Positions 25,940-37,493 of a DNA stretch of 64,000 nucleotides are shown one piece after another. Source of the stretch: Sphingomonas phyllosphaerae FA2 (GTDB taxonomy: Bacteria > Pseudomonadota > Alphaproteobacteria > Sphingomonadales > Sphingomonadaceae); assembly GCF_000427645.1 (NCBI RefSeq), contig NZ_KE386571.1, forward strand, positions 1,849,676 to 1,913,675. The letters run 5' to 3'. Both the position numbers and the translations under genes were made by a program. Every line of letters begins with the position of its first letter. Position 1 is the stretch's first letter. Under the pieces are notes generated by a model. The model was not told the DNA's origin. It ran no database searches and saw only the letters and a list, made by a program, of their open reading frames with translations.

Positions 25940-27508
25940 ATGGACCCCGGGGTCGTCGACCTGTCGCGGCTGCAATTCGCGGCCACCGCCTTGTATCACT
26001 TTCTGTTCGTGCCGTTGACGCTGGGCCTGTCGATGATGCTGGTCATCATGGAATCGGTCTATGTCATGACCAACCGTCCCGAATGGCGCGTGACCACGCG
26101 CTTCTGGGGCAAGATCTTCGGCATCAACTTCGTGCTGGGCGTCGCCACGGGCCTGACCATGGAGTTCCAGTTCGGCACCAACTGGTCCTACTTCTCGCAT
26201 TACGTTGGCGACATCTTCGGTGCGCCGCTGGCGATCGAGGGGCTGATGGCGTTCTTCCTGGAGGCGACGTTCGTCGGGCTGATGTTCTTCGGCTGGGATC
26301 GCCTGTCGAAGCTCGGCCATCTGATCGTCACCTTCATGGTCGCGCTGGGCACCAATTTGTCGGCGCTGTGGATCCTGATCGCCAATGGCTGGATGCAAAA
26401 CCCGGTTGGCGCGAGCTTCAATCCCGATACGATGCGCATGGAGGTCGCGGATTTCGGCGCGGTGCTGTTCAATCCCGTCGCCCAGGCCAAATTCGTCCAC
26501 ACCGTCAGCGCGGGCTATGTCTGCGCCTCGGTCGTGGTGCTGGGCGTGTCGGCCTTCTGGCTGCTGAAGGACCACTTCCTGCCCGTCGCGCGCCGGTCGA
26601 TGACGGTCGCGGCGGCGTTCGGCCTCGCCTCGTCGCTGTCGGTCGTCGTGTTGGGCGACGAGAGCGGCTATGCGCTGACCGACAACCAGAAGATGAAGCT
26701 CGCCGCGATCGAGGCGGTCTGGCACACCGAGCCCGGACCTTCTGGCCTGACCCTGTTCGGCTATCCCGACACCGTCGCGCGCGAGACGCGGTACAAGGTC
26801 GAGATCCCCTGGCTACTCGGCCTGATCGCGACGCGCAGCCTGGATGGCACTGTCACCGGCATGTCCGAGCTGGTGCTGAAGGCGCAGGAACGAATCGCGT
26901 CGGGCGTGATCGCCTATGACGCGGTCCAGCACTTGAAGGCGAACCCGCAGGACGTGGGCCAGCGCGCCCGGTTCGAGGCACACAAGCGCGACCTGGGCTA
27001 TGCGCTGCTGCTGAAGCGCCAGATGGCCGATCCGCGCGCGGCGACGCCGCAGCAGATCGAGGCGGCCGCCTGGGACACGGTGCCCGATGTCGGCCTGCTC
27101 TTCTGGAGCTTCCGCATCATGGCCGCGATCGGCTTTGGAATGATCGCGCTTTTTGCCGCCGCCTTCACCTTATGTTCGCTCCGGATGCACATGGATTCGC
27201 GCTGGTTCCTCCGCCTCGCAGTGGCAGCGATCCCGCTGCCGTGGATCGCGATTGAACTGGGCTGGGTGGTCGCAGAGCTGGGTCGCCAACCCTGGGCGAT
27301 CGAGGGCGTGCTGCCGACCTTCCTGGCGACCAGCTCTCTGTCGCGGGCTGCGCTATGGACCACGCTGGCGGGCTTTACCGTGATCTACGGCGTACTGGCA
27401 GTAATCGAGGTTCGGTTGATCCTCGCCGCCATTGCGCACGGCCCGGAAGAGCGGGAGGACCAGCCCTCCCCCGGCCCGATCCCCGCCGCCATTCCCATCA
27501 CCGCCTGA
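25940..27508 (+). CDS. cydA: Cytochrome bd ubiquinol oxidase subunit I
   Basis: Heme-carrying subunit of the high-affinity quinol oxidase in the inner membrane. The 522 residues include His20 in TALYHFLFVPLTLG (heme b595/d ligand region), FFLEATF, KFVHTVSAGY (b558 His), and GDESGYALTDNQKMKLAAIEAVW (quinol site). The long Q-loop that follows, with ERIASG and KRDLGYALLLKR, makes it the bd-I rather than the cyanide-insensitive short-loop type. ATG 25940 (MDPGVVDLSRLQF) matches the family N-terminus. First gene of cydABX. Confidence 0.96.
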   Translation: MDPGVVDLSRLQFAATALYHFLFVPLTLGLSMMLVIMESVYVMTNRPEWRVTTRFWGKIFGINFVLGVATGLTMEFQFGTNWSYFSHYVGDIFGAPLAIEGLMAFFLEATFVGLMFFGWDRLSKLGHLIVTFMVALGTNLSALWILIANGWMQNPVGASFNPDTMRMEVADFGAVLFNPVAQAKFVHTVSAGYVCASVVVLGVSAFWLLKDHFLPVARRSMTVAAAFGLASSLSVVVLGDESGYALTDNQKMKLAAIEAVWHTEPGPSGLTLFGYPDTVARETRYKVEIPWLLGLIATRSLDGTVTGMSELVLKAQERIASGVIAYDAVQHLKANPQDVGQRARFEAHKRDLGYALLLKRQMADPRAATPQQIEAAAWDTVPDVGLLFWSFRIMAAIGFGMIALFAAAFTLCSLRMHMDSRWFLRLAVAAIPLPWIAIELGWVVAELGRQPWAIEGVLPTFLATSSLSRAALWTTLAGFTVIYGVLAVIEVRLILAAIAHGPEEREDQPSPGPIPAAIPITA

Positions 27509-27521
27509 AGGGGCCCAAGAC

Positions 27522-28661
27522 ATGTTCGATTATGTGGTGTTGCGCCTGATCTGGTGGGCGCTGCTGGGTGTGCTGCTGATCGGCTTCGCGCTGACCGACG
27601 GCTTCGACCTGGGTGTCGCGGCCCTCCTGCCCTTTGTCGCGCGCAACGATGCCGAGCGGCGGATGGTCATCAACTCCATCGGGCCGACCTGGGAGGGAAA
27701 CCAGGTCTGGTTCATCCTGGGCGGCGGTGCGATCTTCGCCGCCTGGCCGTTCGTCTATGCGGTCAGCTTTTCGGGCTTCTACCTCGCGATGTTCCTGGTG
27801 CTGGCCGCGCTGATCCTGCGGCCGGTGGGGTTCAAATATCGCTCGAAAAAGCCCGATCCGGCCTGGCGCACCCGCTGGGACTGGGCGTTGTTCGTGGGGG
27901 GACTGGTGCCAGCCCTCGTCTTCGGGGTCGCGGTCGGCAATGTGCTGCTGGGTGCCCCCTTCCGCTTGGATGGCGACCTGCGTGCCTTTTACGACGGCAC
28001 TTTGCTCGGGCTGTTCACGCCCTTCACGCTGGTCTGCGGGCTGTTGTCGGTGGCAATGCTGGTACTGCACGGTGCGGCATGGCTGTCGATCAAGGTCGAG
28101 CATGGTCCAGTCCATGGCCGGGCAAGGGCATTCGGGACGGTGGCGGCGATCGCCTCGATCCTGTTGTTCGCGGTTGGCTTCGCCTTCGTCGCATGGGGCG
28201 ATATCGGCTACCGGATCGTCGGGACGGTCGATCCGTTCGGCCCGTCCAATCCGTTGCGCATGACGACGGAGCAAGCGGGCGGCGCATGGCTCGACAATTA
28301 CGCGACCTATCCGTTGATGATGGCGCTGCCCGGGCTCGGCTTCGCCGGAGCGGCGCTGGCGCTGGTCGGCATCCGTTCGGGACGTGAGGCGCTGGCCTTT
28401 GCCGGATCGTCGCTCGCCACGACGGGGATCATCGCCACGGTGGGTTGTTCGATGTTTCCGTTCATCCTGCCGTCCAGCATCGATGCGCATAGCAGCCTGA
28501 CGGTGTGGAACGCCTCGTCCACGCAGAAGACGCTGGGCATCATGCTCTTCGTCACGCTCGTCTTCCTCCCCATCGTGCTCGCCTACACCGCCTGGGCCTA
28601 CCGGGTGATGTTCGGGCGCGTGACGGCGGAGGCGGTCCGCACCAACCCCGACTTCTACTGA
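27522..28661 (+). CDS. cydB: Cytochrome bd ubiquinol oxidase subunit II
   Basis: Second integral subunit of the bd oxidase. The 379 residues carry family landmarks: LRLIWWALLGVLLIGFALTD at the start, FDLGVAALLPFV, GPTWEGNQVWFILGGGAIFA, and many transmembrane helices to the C-terminus. ATG 27522 lies 13 bases after cydA with GAAGGGGCC as ribosome site. Confidence 0.95.
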   Translation: MFDYVVLRLIWWALLGVLLIGFALTDGFDLGVAALLPFVARNDAERRMVINSIGPTWEGNQVWFILGGGAIFAAWPFVYAVSFSGFYLAMFLVLAALILRPVGFKYRSKKPDPAWRTRWDWALFVGGLVPALVFGVAVGNVLLGAPFRLDGDLRAFYDGTLLGLFTPFTLVCGLLSVAMLVLHGAAWLSIKVEHGPVHGRARAFGTVAAIASILLFAVGFAFVAWGDIGYRIVGTVDPFGPSNPLRMTTEQAGGAWLDNYATYPLMMALPGLGFAGAALALVGIRSGREALAFAGSSLATTGIIATVGCSMFPFILPSSIDAHSSLTVWNASSTQKTLGIMLFVTLVFLPIVLAYTAWAYRVMFGRVTAEAVRTNPDFY

Positions 28662-28678
28662 CGAAAAAGGAACGGCCG

Positions 28679-28795
28679 ATGTGGTATTTCTCCTGGGTCC
28701 TTGGCCTCGGTCTCGCGATCGGCTTCGGCATCCTCAACGGCATCTGGCATGAATTCCATCTGCCGCAAGAGGATGACGTGTCGCCGCGGCACTGA
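28679..28795 (+). CDS. cydX: Cytochrome bd small subunit CydX
   Basis: A 38-residue single-helix protein, MWYFSWVLGLGLAIGFGILN followed by GIWHEFHLPQEDD. The MWYFSWxLG start and the single membrane helix are diagnostic of CydX, which stabilises the oxidase and its hemes. It lies 17 bases after cydB with AAAAAGGAACGG ahead of it. The acidic and histidine tail is slightly longer than usual. Confidence 0.93.
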   Translation: MWYFSWVLGLGLAIGFGILNGIWHEFHLPQEDDVSPRH

Positions 28796-28827
28796 CAGAT
28801 AGACAATACTTCCCACGACAGGGGATC

Positions 28828-29562
28828 ATGGCCGCGTTATACGGCAGGGCCATGATCCCGAAGGACATCTGTGCCGATTGCGCGGTGCGCGACCGGGCCT
28901 TGTGTGGCAGCCTGGACGACCAGGAGCTGCTCGCCTTGAACGCCATCGGGCAGCGCCGCCAGATCGCGCGTGGCCAGACCGTCGCCTGGGCGGGTGACGA
29001 GGCGGTGATCTGCGGCAACCTGCTGACGGGCGTGCTGAAGCTGGTCGCCGCGACCGCCGATGGTCGGGAGCAGACGGTCGGCCTGCTCTACCCCGCCGAC
29101 TTCTTCGGACAGCCCTATGCGGGAGATGTCGGCTTCACTCTGACCGCGCTGACCGAGGCGGAGTTGTGCGTCTTTCCGCGCGCCGCCTTCGAACGGGTGC
29201 TGGAGCATCATCAGCGCATGGAGCGCCTGTTGCTCCAGCGAATCTTCGAATCGCTGAACGAAGCGCGCGGGCGGATGCTGGTGCTGGCGCGCAAGTCGGC
29301 CGGGGAAAAACTGGCCGGCTTCCTGCTCGACATGGCGGCGCGGGCCGGGGCCAGCGGATGCCGGGCCAGCCGCGACGGGCCGGTGACGTTCGATCTGCCG
29401 CTGACGCGCGGCCAGATTGCCGATGTCCTGGGCATGACGATCGAGACGGTCAGCCGCCAACTGACCCGGATGAAGCAGAGCGGCGTGATCGGCCTGCCCG
29501 GTGGCCGCGCCATCACGATCAGCGACCGTGAGGCGCTGGCGGCGCGCGCCGAAGCCGCCTAG
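28828..29562 (+). CDS. Crp/Fnr-family oxygen sensor
   Basis: A 244-residue regulator. The N-terminus has CADCAVRDRALC plus a later ICGN cysteine, the set expected for an oxygen-labile 4Fe-4S cluster. A cyclic-nucleotide-fold domain follows (GREQTVGLLYPADFFGQP, LCVFPRAAF), then the helix-turn-helix LTRGQIADVLGMTIETVSRQ with the E-x-x-S-R recognition pattern. It probably activates the cyd genes through the TTGACCGCGGTCAA site. ATG 28852 (MIPKDICADC) is an equally good start. It is the intact relative of the decayed copy at 21909. Confidence 0.9.
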   Translation: MAALYGRAMIPKDICADCAVRDRALCGSLDDQELLALNAIGQRRQIARGQTVAWAGDEAVICGNLLTGVLKLVAATADGREQTVGLLYPADFFGQPYAGDVGFTLTALTEAELCVFPRAAFERVLEHHQRMERLLLQRIFESLNEARGRMLVLARKSAGEKLAGFLLDMAARAGASGCRASRDGPVTFDLPLTRGQIADVLGMTIETVSRQLTRMKQSGVIGLPGGRAITISDREALAARAEAA

Positions 29563-30095
29563 GCCACCAGACTTTTCGTCAGCGCATCGACCAGCAGGCC
29601 GCGCGCCTCCGGGGTCAGCCGGTGCCCAGCCAGCGCGATGATGACCAGTTGCTCGAAATCGATCGCGCGACGGCATCCGACGAAAAAACTGCGCAGCATA
29701 TAGCCAAGCGTCTCAGGTGCGGCGCAGGCATCCGCCTCGGCAAACGTTGCGACCAGTTCGCGCGCGGCCGCCGCATCGGTCCTGTGCCGGTGCCGGACGT
29801 GGTCGAGAAGTGTGTCGGTGAGCGGATCGGCCCGCCCGTTGGACAGCATCGCCTCCAGATAGACGCCGTCGGTCTGCTCGCCCTGCGTCACCAGCGTTTC
29901 GAGCGCCTGCAGGAACAGCGTCATGGTCGGAGCGTCTGGGCGATCGGGCAAGGCGTCTGCCATCGCCTCTGCCTGCTCGCATAACGCCAGCCGCCGGCGA
30001 TGCTCCTGCACCAAGCGAATAAGATCGATTTCCTGAATGACGTGCCAGCGCCGCGCGAACGGCACGACGCTGCCTTGAAGCCGGTTGCGATCCAT
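29559..30095 (-). CDS. Hemerythrin-like protein with eroded metal ligands
   Basis: The 178 residues have the helical layout of the HHE/hemerythrin family: an N-terminal LIRLVQEHRRRLALCEQAE helix, a central ETLVTQGEQTDGVYLEAML, and a late LRSFFVGCRRAIDFEQLVI. Typical members have His in place of the Gln in VTQGEQ and of the Ala in RRAIDFE. Several ligand histidines therefore appear replaced, and oxygen or NO binding is doubtful. ATG 30095 follows GGAGAAGACC. The gene ends 4 bases into the convergent fnr end. Confidence 0.55.
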   Translation of the reverse strand: MDRNRLQGSVVPFARRWHVIQEIDLIRLVQEHRRRLALCEQAEAMADALPDRPDAPTMTLFLQALETLVTQGEQTDGVYLEAMLSNGRADPLTDTLLDHVRHRHRTDAAAARELVATFAEADACAAPETLGYMLRSFFVGCRRAIDFEQLVIIALAGHRLTPEARGLLVDALTKSLVA

Positions 30096-30178
30096 CGCGG
30101 GTCTTCTCCTTCGCCTCCTTGCTGACGAAGGGACGCGCCCTCAGCATTGACGATGATCAAAGCGCCGCCCCACCGCGT

Positions 30179-31219
30179 TCAGCACTGCCGGGCGAGATGC
30201 CGATGAATGGTGCTGCGATGGACGCCCAGTTGCCGCGCCGCCGCCGAGACATTGCCGTCGTGCGCCGCCAGCGCCGCGTCGATCGCTTGGGCCCGCTCGT
30301 CGGCCAGCGGGCGCGCGGCCACGGACAGCTCGACGCCGCCGCCCCACCCCTCGGCATCCCAGCCGCCGATCAGGGTCGTCCCGCTGGTCAGGCGCAATCG
30401 GCCCCGCGACGCCTGCTCCCTCATGTCCACCAATTCGCCAAGCGCCGCATCGTCCAGCGCCTCCCAGCTGCGCCCGACCAGCGAAAGCCCGCGCCGGTTG
30501 GCGGCGACCAGCCGCTCGTCGCGGAAGACCAATATACCCTCGCGCGCGGTGCCCAGCATCGCTGCATCGTCATGCATCCGCAGCACGCGGCAATCGGCAA
30601 ACCGGTCGCGGAACAGCCGATGCTCGATCTGATCGACTGCCAACCGGATCAGCCCCAGCGCATGACCGTGGCCGTTGGCAGATGGTCCCGAAATGTCGAG
30701 AGCGCCGACGATCGCACCACGTGGATCGAGGATCGGCGTCGCCGCGCAGCTCAACACCGCATGTTCGGCGAAGAAATGCTCGAGGCCGTGGACGGCGATC
30801 GGGCGACGCTCGGCGATAGCGGTGCCGATCGCGTTGGTGCCGGTGCTCGCCTCGGTCCACGACACACCGGGCCGGAGCGCCACCTGGGCCGCGCGCGACA
30901 GGAAGCCGGTGTCGCCGATGCTGTCCAGGATCATGCCATCGGCATCGGCCAGGATCACCACGCTGCCCGTCTCGCGCGCCTCGCCTGCCAGCATCTCCAT
31001 CTCCGGCCGGCATAGGCGCCGCAACCTTTCGCGACGCTGGCGCAGGGCATTCAGTTCGCTGTCAGTCAGCGGCCCGTCACCGCGCAGCCGGCCTTGCACC
31101 AATCCCATGTCGGTGCAGCGCAGCCAGGAGCGCAGCACAGGCTGGCGCACGCGTTCGATCGGCAATCGCCCCTCGTCGAAATAGGCGTGTCGCCCCTGTT
31201 CTACCCCGGCGCCGTCCAT
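30179..31219 (-). CDS. AcoR-like transcriptional regulator lacking an AAA+ domain
   Basis: 346 residues. The N-terminal half is the AcoR-type GAF sensor ([50 protein letters not shown]). A PAS-like middle follows ([20 protein letters not shown]), then a Fis-type helix-turn-helix ([18 protein letters not shown]). The sigma-54-contacting AAA+ domain of classical AcoR is absent, so it should act at ordinary promoters. ATG 31219 behind AGAAGGA was preferred over GTG 31246, which would lie inside the dyad. Divergent from the aldehyde dehydrogenase it probably controls. Confidence 0.82.
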   Translation of the reverse strand: MDGAGVEQGRHAYFDEGRLPIERVRQPVLRSWLRCTDMGLVQGRLRGDGPLTDSELNALRQRRERLRRLCRPEMEMLAGEARETGSVVILADADGMILDSIGDTGFLSRAAQVALRPGVSWTEASTGTNAIGTAIAERRPIAVHGLEHFFAEHAVLSCAATPILDPRGAIVGALDISGPSANGHGHALGLIRLAVDQIEHRLFRDRFADCRVLRMHDDAAMLGTAREGILVFRDERLVAANRRGLSLVGRSWEALDDAALGELVDMREQASRGRLRLTSGTTLIGGWDAEGWGGGVELSVAARPLADERAQAIDAALAAHDGNVSAAARQLGVHRSTIHRHLARQC

Positions 31220-31238
31220 CGCCGCATCCTTCTCCAAC

Positions 31239-31287
31239 TGTCGCACATTGCGACACTGGCGCGGCTTTGGCGTCGCGCCTTGCGACA
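31239..31287. promoter_or_regulatory. Two tandem 17-base dyads, probable regulator sites
   Basis: TGTCGCA-CAT-TGCGACA at 31239-31255 is a perfect dyad. CGTCGCG-CCT-TGCGACA at 31271-31287 has the same length and one degenerate arm. Their centres are 32 bases apart, about three helical turns, so two dimers would bind the same face. They lie between the AcoR-like gene and the dehydrogenase gene. Confidence 0.6.
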
Positions 31288-31405
31288 GATGCTACGCCTC
31301 GGCCCCCGAAAGTCCACTCCATCCCATATCGTTCGTCGCGGATCGGCTTGTCCGGCGCGTCGCAAAGGCAGAGCCTTGGCCCATAACAGATCAAGGAGAG
31401 AGCCC

Positions 31406-32917
<1,512 letters not shown>

Positions 32918-32986
32918 TCCCCGTCAAAGCGGGGGCGGTCGATCACGCACATCCCCGCTCCATCATCATCCGAGAGGAACGTTTCC

Positions 32987-34021
32987 ATGGCCAAGACCAT
33001 GAAGGCAGCCGTCGTTCGCAAATTCGGCGCGCCCCTGACCATCGACGAAGTCCCCGTGCCAGAGGTCGGCGACGGCTTGATCCAGGTTGCGATCCAGGCA
33101 TCGGGCGTCTGCCATACCGACCTGCACGCCGCCGAGGGCGACTGGCCGATAAAGCCGAAGCCGCCCTTCATTCCGGGGCATGAGGGCGTCGGCTATGTCT
33201 CGGCGGTCGGCAAGGGCGTGAAACACATCAAGGAGGGCGACCGGGTCGGTGTGCCCTGGCTCTACACTGCGTGCGGCCATTGCGTACACTGTCTGGGCGG
33301 GTGGGAGACGCTGTGCGAGAGCCAGCTCAACACTGGCTATTCGGTCAATGGCGGCTTTGCCGATTATGTCATCGCCGACCCCAATTTCGTCGGCCATCTG
33401 CCCGCCAATATCGGCTTCACAGAGATCGCGCCGGTGCTGTGCGCCGGGGTGACGGTCTACAAGGGGCTGAAGATGACCGATACCAAGCCGGGCGATACGG
33501 TCATCATCTCCGGCATCGGCGGGCTGGGGCATATGGCAGTGCAATATGCGGTCGCCATGGGACTGAACGTCGCGGCGGTCGATGTCGACGATGCAAAGCT
33601 GGAACTTGCCCGGCGGCTAGGCGCAAAGGTCACGGTCAATGCGCGCACCGAGGCGGACCCCGCGGCGGCGATCAGGCGCGAGACCGGCGGCGGCGCGCAG
33701 GGTGCACTCGTCACTGCGGTCAGCGAAAAGGCGTTCGCCCAGGCTATCGGCATGATGGCGCGCGGCGGAACGGTGGCGCTCAACGGCCTGCCGCCGGGCG
33801 ACTTTCCGCTCAATATCTTCGGGTTGGTGCTGAACGGCATCACGGTGCGCGGATCGATCGTCGGCACCCGATTGGACCTGCAGGAATCGCTCGCCTTCGC
33901 CGCCGACGGCAAGGTGAAGGCGACCATCGCCACCGCCCCACTCGCCGAGGTCAACCAGGTGTTCGACCGGATGCGCCGAGGCCAGATCGAGGGCCGGGTC
34001 GTCCTCGACCTCGCAGCCTGA
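32987..34021 (+). CDS. adhP: Zinc-dependent alcohol dehydrogenase, AdhP type
   Basis: 344 residues, the AdhP length. It has the catalytic zinc ligands GVCHTDLH and GHEGVG, the structural zinc cysteines in [15 protein letters not shown], and a Rossmann motif [13 protein letters not shown]. It interconverts primary alcohols such as ethanol and their aldehydes with NAD. ATG 32987 follows GAGAGGAACG. It is 69 bases after the aldehyde dehydrogenase and probably in the same transcript. Confidence 0.93.
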   Translation: MAKTMKAAVVRKFGAPLTIDEVPVPEVGDGLIQVAIQASGVCHTDLHAAEGDWPIKPKPPFIPGHEGVGYVSAVGKGVKHIKEGDRVGVPWLYTACGHCVHCLGGWETLCESQLNTGYSVNGGFADYVIADPNFVGHLPANIGFTEIAPVLCAGVTVYKGLKMTDTKPGDTVIISGIGGLGHMAVQYAVAMGLNVAAVDVDDAKLELARRLGAKVTVNARTEADPAAAIRRETGGGAQGALVTAVSEKAFAQAIGMMARGGTVALNGLPPGDFPLNIFGLVLNGITVRGSIVGTRLDLQESLAFAADGKVKATIATAPLAEVNQVFDRMRRGQIEGRVVLDLAA

Positions 34022-34577
34022 ATACGCGGCGGCGGTGGCTCCGGCCCACCCGCCGCCCTTGAGAAACAATGACCGACCGTATCGCCGGCACCGCTCTTCG
34101 TCCGCGTAGCACCGATGCCGACACCGCCGCCGCCTTGGGCCACCCCTGCGAAACGGTGGCAGGCCGGAGTGTCCACGCGCCTGGCCGGGACATGTTCATG
34201 CCGAAGATGAAGTGGAGCCTGCATCCAGGATCGGTTCGCTTGCTTGGGGATGAAGTGCCCCCGGATCTTGTCGTGGTCGTAGCGGGCATCAACCCGATGA
34301 TCGGGTCTTGCTCCCGACGGGCACGCCGGTCGCCGCGCGGGAGCGTCGCAGGGCAAGCAGAGCCTCGCGCCATATCGAAGCCAGCGAACCCGCCCCGAAA
34401 GAGGGTGGAGTTCGGTTCCCCATGCATGTCGGGTGAGAGTGCGGGACAGCCTTCGCTACCCTTTGTGGCCGTCCCGCATTTCCGCCACGATCGGCGCCCC
34501 GCCCCGCTCGTCCGGTGCGCCACGCCCGAACGGATCATCGCCGTCGGACCGGGGCACCAGACGGCGAGGTCAGTCCA
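34022..34577. other. 556-base spacer, no gene recognised; contains an inverted repeat
   Basis: No family was recognised in any frame; the open frames are short and mutually overlapping. An interrupted inverted repeat (TGCGGGAC-A-GCC / GGC-C-GTCCCGCA) lies at 34440-34478 downstream of the convergent receptor gene. It has no T tract on either strand. Confidence 0.4.
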
Positions 34578-37493
34578 TTAGAATTTGGCGCGCACACCGA
34601 AATTGTACCGCGCACCGGTTTCCTGCTGCAACAGATAACGATCCTTGATCACCGACCATTCGTCGATGAACTGGTTGGTGACATTCACGCCCTGAACATA
34701 GACCTGGAAATTGGGCGTGAAGTCGTAGGAAACGTTGAAGTCGAGCTGCCCATAGGACGAGCGGTTGCGCGGGCGCGACTGGCTGTCGCGGCAGTTGCGC
34801 AGATAATCGGAGCGCCAGTTATAGGACACGCGCGCCGAAAGGCCGTATTTCTCGTAGAAGACGCTGCCGTTCGCCGAGTGCGGCGAAAGGCCGTTGTAGC
34901 CGCACTGGAAATCGGCAAGCGTCTGGTCGCGTTCGGCGCTGCTGGCGACATAGGTATAGTTGCCGGTCACGCCGAAGCCGCCGATGAAGCCGCCCAGCGC
35001 GTCGAACGAATATTGCCCGCCGACCTCGACGCCCTTGATCTTGCCGCTCTGCCCGTTGCGCGTGCGAGTGTCCTGATAGATCCGTCCGAACCGCTCGACC
35101 GGCAGCGTCTGCAGCTCGAGGAAGTCCGACAGGTCCTTATAGAAGCCGCCGACGCTAATGTAGCTGACGCGCGACAGATACCATTCCAGCGACAGATCGT
35201 AATTGGTGGAGCGGAACGGCAGCAGGCTCGGATTGCCGCCCGACGACAGCGGCACCGCGATGCGCCCGCCGTAATCGTTGTTGACGCCCAGATCGGTCAG
35301 CGTCGGCCGCGTGATCGTCTGCGAGAAGGCGCCGCGCGCGATCAGTTTCTCGGTCAGGTTGTACTTCAGATTGGCCGAGGGCAAGGCGTTGACGTAGCTG
35401 CTGCGCACCGCGATTGCGGTCGCCGGGCCATAGCTATATTGCAGCGTATCGTCGCCCGGCGTGTTGGCGATGCCGGTGACCGGCGTGTCGAAGCCGGAGG
35501 ACAGCACCTGCGTGCGGATCACGCGCACGCCGGCGTTGCCGGTCCAGCGTTCGCCGCCGAACTGCATGCTGATATAGCCCGCGGTCAGCCGCTCCTGAAC
35601 GTTGACGGTGCCGCGCAGCTGCTCGCGCACGCCGAACGGGCCACCGGGCAGCGCCTGCACCTGCGCCGCGAACGCCGCCTGCTGCGCGGCGGTCCGTCCG
35701 TTCGACGGAATGTTCAGCGTCGCGGGATCGTTGAGATAGGCGAGGAACGCTTCCGGATCGACCTGGAACAGCGACGGCGGGATGTTCTGCCCGCCGCCCA
35801 ACAGGTCACCCCATTCATACGGCTGAAGCAGTCCCGACGCGATCGGCACCTGATAGCCGCAATAGGTGCAATTGGAATCGCTGTTGTTGAACTGGCGGTT
35901 GATCTTGCGCCGCTCGGTATACGAACCGCCCAGCGTGACCGCGCGCAGGATCGAATTGTCGACGGTCCACTTGGTGTCGAAATGATATTCGGAGCCGCGA
36001 TCGCGCGTGCGATTGGCGTCGATCCCCATATAGTGCAGCCGCATCAGATCGGGGTTGTTGATGACGTTGTTGTCGTAGGAGATCGCCGGAATACCCTTTC
36101 CGCCGTCGAGCGAGAACTGGTAGCTGTAGGGCAGCAGCGCACCATAGACGAGATAGGCGTTGGGCGACGTGCGGTTGGCGCCGGTTGTCGAGGCATCGAA
36201 GCGCAGCTCGACGTTGTCGGTCGGGTTCCACTTGATGTTGCCGCCGATCTGATAGCTGTCCGACTTCCGGTTGGTCGTGTTGTAGACGTGGTCGACCTTG
36301 GCGTTGACGCCGTTGTTGGTCAGCCCGGGGTTCGCCGCCAGGAACTGCGGGTTCTGCGCGATGAAGTCGCGGCCCAGCATCGTCAGGCTGGTCGCGGTGT
36401 TGTTGCCGTCGAAGGTCGGCTCGAAATACGGCGCGGCCATGAAGTTATCGAGCCGGCGGGTGACGCCCGAGATATTGAAGCGCGAGTAGATGCCGTCGAC
36501 GGTGATCTCGAGATTGTCGGTCGGCCTGAACTGCACCGCACCGGACACGTTGATGCGCTCGCGCTCTTCCTGCGCGCGCTGGTAATAGACGCTCTGCGGC
36601 AGGTTGGCGTTGCCGGTCACCGGATAGCGGGGATCGTTGCCGGTGATGAGCGTCGGGACGCCGCCGATCGTCTGGACGATGTCGGGACGGCCGTTGATCC
36701 AGCCGTCGATCGCGATCTGGTCGGTCTGGCTCTTGCGCTTCGTATAGGAGCCGGCGAGCAGCACGCCGAACGTCTTGTCCGGATTGGCATAGGACACGGT
36801 GCCCGCGAGATCGGGGGTGACCTTCTCGCGCGAGCGGTCGTAGATGCCGCCGATCTGTGCCGCGGCGTGGAGGCCGGTGCGCCCCTCCAGCGGGCGGGCA
36901 GTGATGATGTTGACCGTCGCGCCGATCCCGCCTTCCTGCAGCTCGGGCACCGGCGACTTGAAGACGTCGGTACGCTGGATCATGTTCGACGACAGGACGT
37001 CGAACGAGAATTCGCGCCCGGCATTGTCGGTGGCCATGACGCGGCCGTTGACCAGCACGGTGTTGAACTCCGGCCCCAGCCCGCGGACGGTGATGAACTG
37101 CCCCTCGCCGCCCGACCGGTCGATCGCGACGCCGGTGATGCGTTGCAGCGACTCGGCGATGTTCGCGTCGGGGAATTTGCCGACGTCGACCGCGGTGATC
37201 GAATCGACGATCTGGTTGGCGTTGCGCTTCACCTGCGCGGACGAACTGAGGCTGGCGCGGATGCCGGTGACGACGATGTCGCCGCCGACCGCGGGCTCGC
37301 CGGCGACGGTTGCGGGCGCTTGCGGCGCGCCGGCAGGTGCGGTGTTCGGCGGCCCGGCGGTCGTATCAGCGGCGGGTGCCTGATCGGTCGGGGGCGTCTG
37401 CGCATAGGGCGTCGACCCTGCCGCCTGCGCCAGCGCCATCGTCGGCAGCGAGCATCCGGCGCCCAGCGCCGCCATCATCAACCACGACCTCAT
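34578..37493 (-). CDS. TonB-dependent outer-membrane receptor
   Basis: 971 residues: signal peptide ending MALAQ, an unusually long Pro/Ala/Thr-rich linker (about residues 24-70), the TonB box DIVVTGIRASLSSS, then the plug with VGKFPDANIAESLQRITGVA and GGEGQFITVRGLGPEFN. The barrel ends RYNFGVRAKF. The plug type (GKFPDANIAESLQ) is the one often linked to glycan loci in this order, but no glycosidase or regulator adjoins it. ATG 37493 follows GGAGAGGAAT. A 17-base palindrome 104 bases upstream is a likely operator. Confidence 0.92.
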   Translation of the reverse strand: MRSWLMMAALGAGCSLPTMALAQAAGSTPYAQTPPTDQAPAADTTAGPPNTAPAGAPQAPATVAGEPAVGGDIVVTGIRASLSSSAQVKRNANQIVDSITAVDVGKFPDANIAESLQRITGVAIDRSGGEGQFITVRGLGPEFNTVLVNGRVMATDNAGREFSFDVLSSNMIQRTDVFKSPVPELQEGGIGATVNIITARPLEGRTGLHAAAQIGGIYDRSREKVTPDLAGTVSYANPDKTFGVLLAGSYTKRKSQTDQIAIDGWINGRPDIVQTIGGVPTLITGNDPRYPVTGNANLPQSVYYQRAQEERERINVSGAVQFRPTDNLEITVDGIYSRFNISGVTRRLDNFMAAPYFEPTFDGNNTATSLTMLGRDFIAQNPQFLAANPGLTNNGVNAKVDHVYNTTNRKSDSYQIGGNIKWNPTDNVELRFDASTTGANRTSPNAYLVYGALLPYSYQFSLDGGKGIPAISYDNNVINNPDLMRLHYMGIDANRTRDRGSEYHFDTKWTVDNSILRAVTLGGSYTERRKINRQFNNSDSNCTYCGYQVPIASGLLQPYEWGDLLGGGQNIPPSLFQVDPEAFLAYLNDPATLNIPSNGRTAAQQAAFAAQVQALPGGPFGVREQLRGTVNVQERLTAGYISMQFGGERWTGNAGVRVIRTQVLSSGFDTPVTGIANTPGDDTLQYSYGPATAIAVRSSYVNALPSANLKYNLTEKLIARGAFSQTITRPTLTDLGVNNDYGGRIAVPLSSGGNPSLLPFRSTNYDLSLEWYLSRVSYISVGGFYKDLSDFLELQTLPVERFGRIYQDTRTRNGQSGKIKGVEVGGQYSFDALGGFIGGFGVTGNYTYVASSAERDQTLADFQCGYNGLSPHSANGSVFYEKYGLSARVSYNWRSDYLRNCRDSQSRPRNRSSYGQLDFNVSYDFTPNFQVYVQGVNVTNQFIDEWSVIKDRYLLQQETGARYNFGVRAKF

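Noticed and set aside
31256..31405. Possible sigma-54 promoter before the aldehyde dehydrogenase
   Set aside because: No GG-N10-GC element with convincing TGGCAC/TTGCA context was found, and the adjacent regulator lacks an AAA+ domain.
34440..34478. Inverted repeat downstream of the TonB receptor considered as a terminator
   Set aside because: It has an interrupted stem, a 15-base loop and no T tract on either strand.
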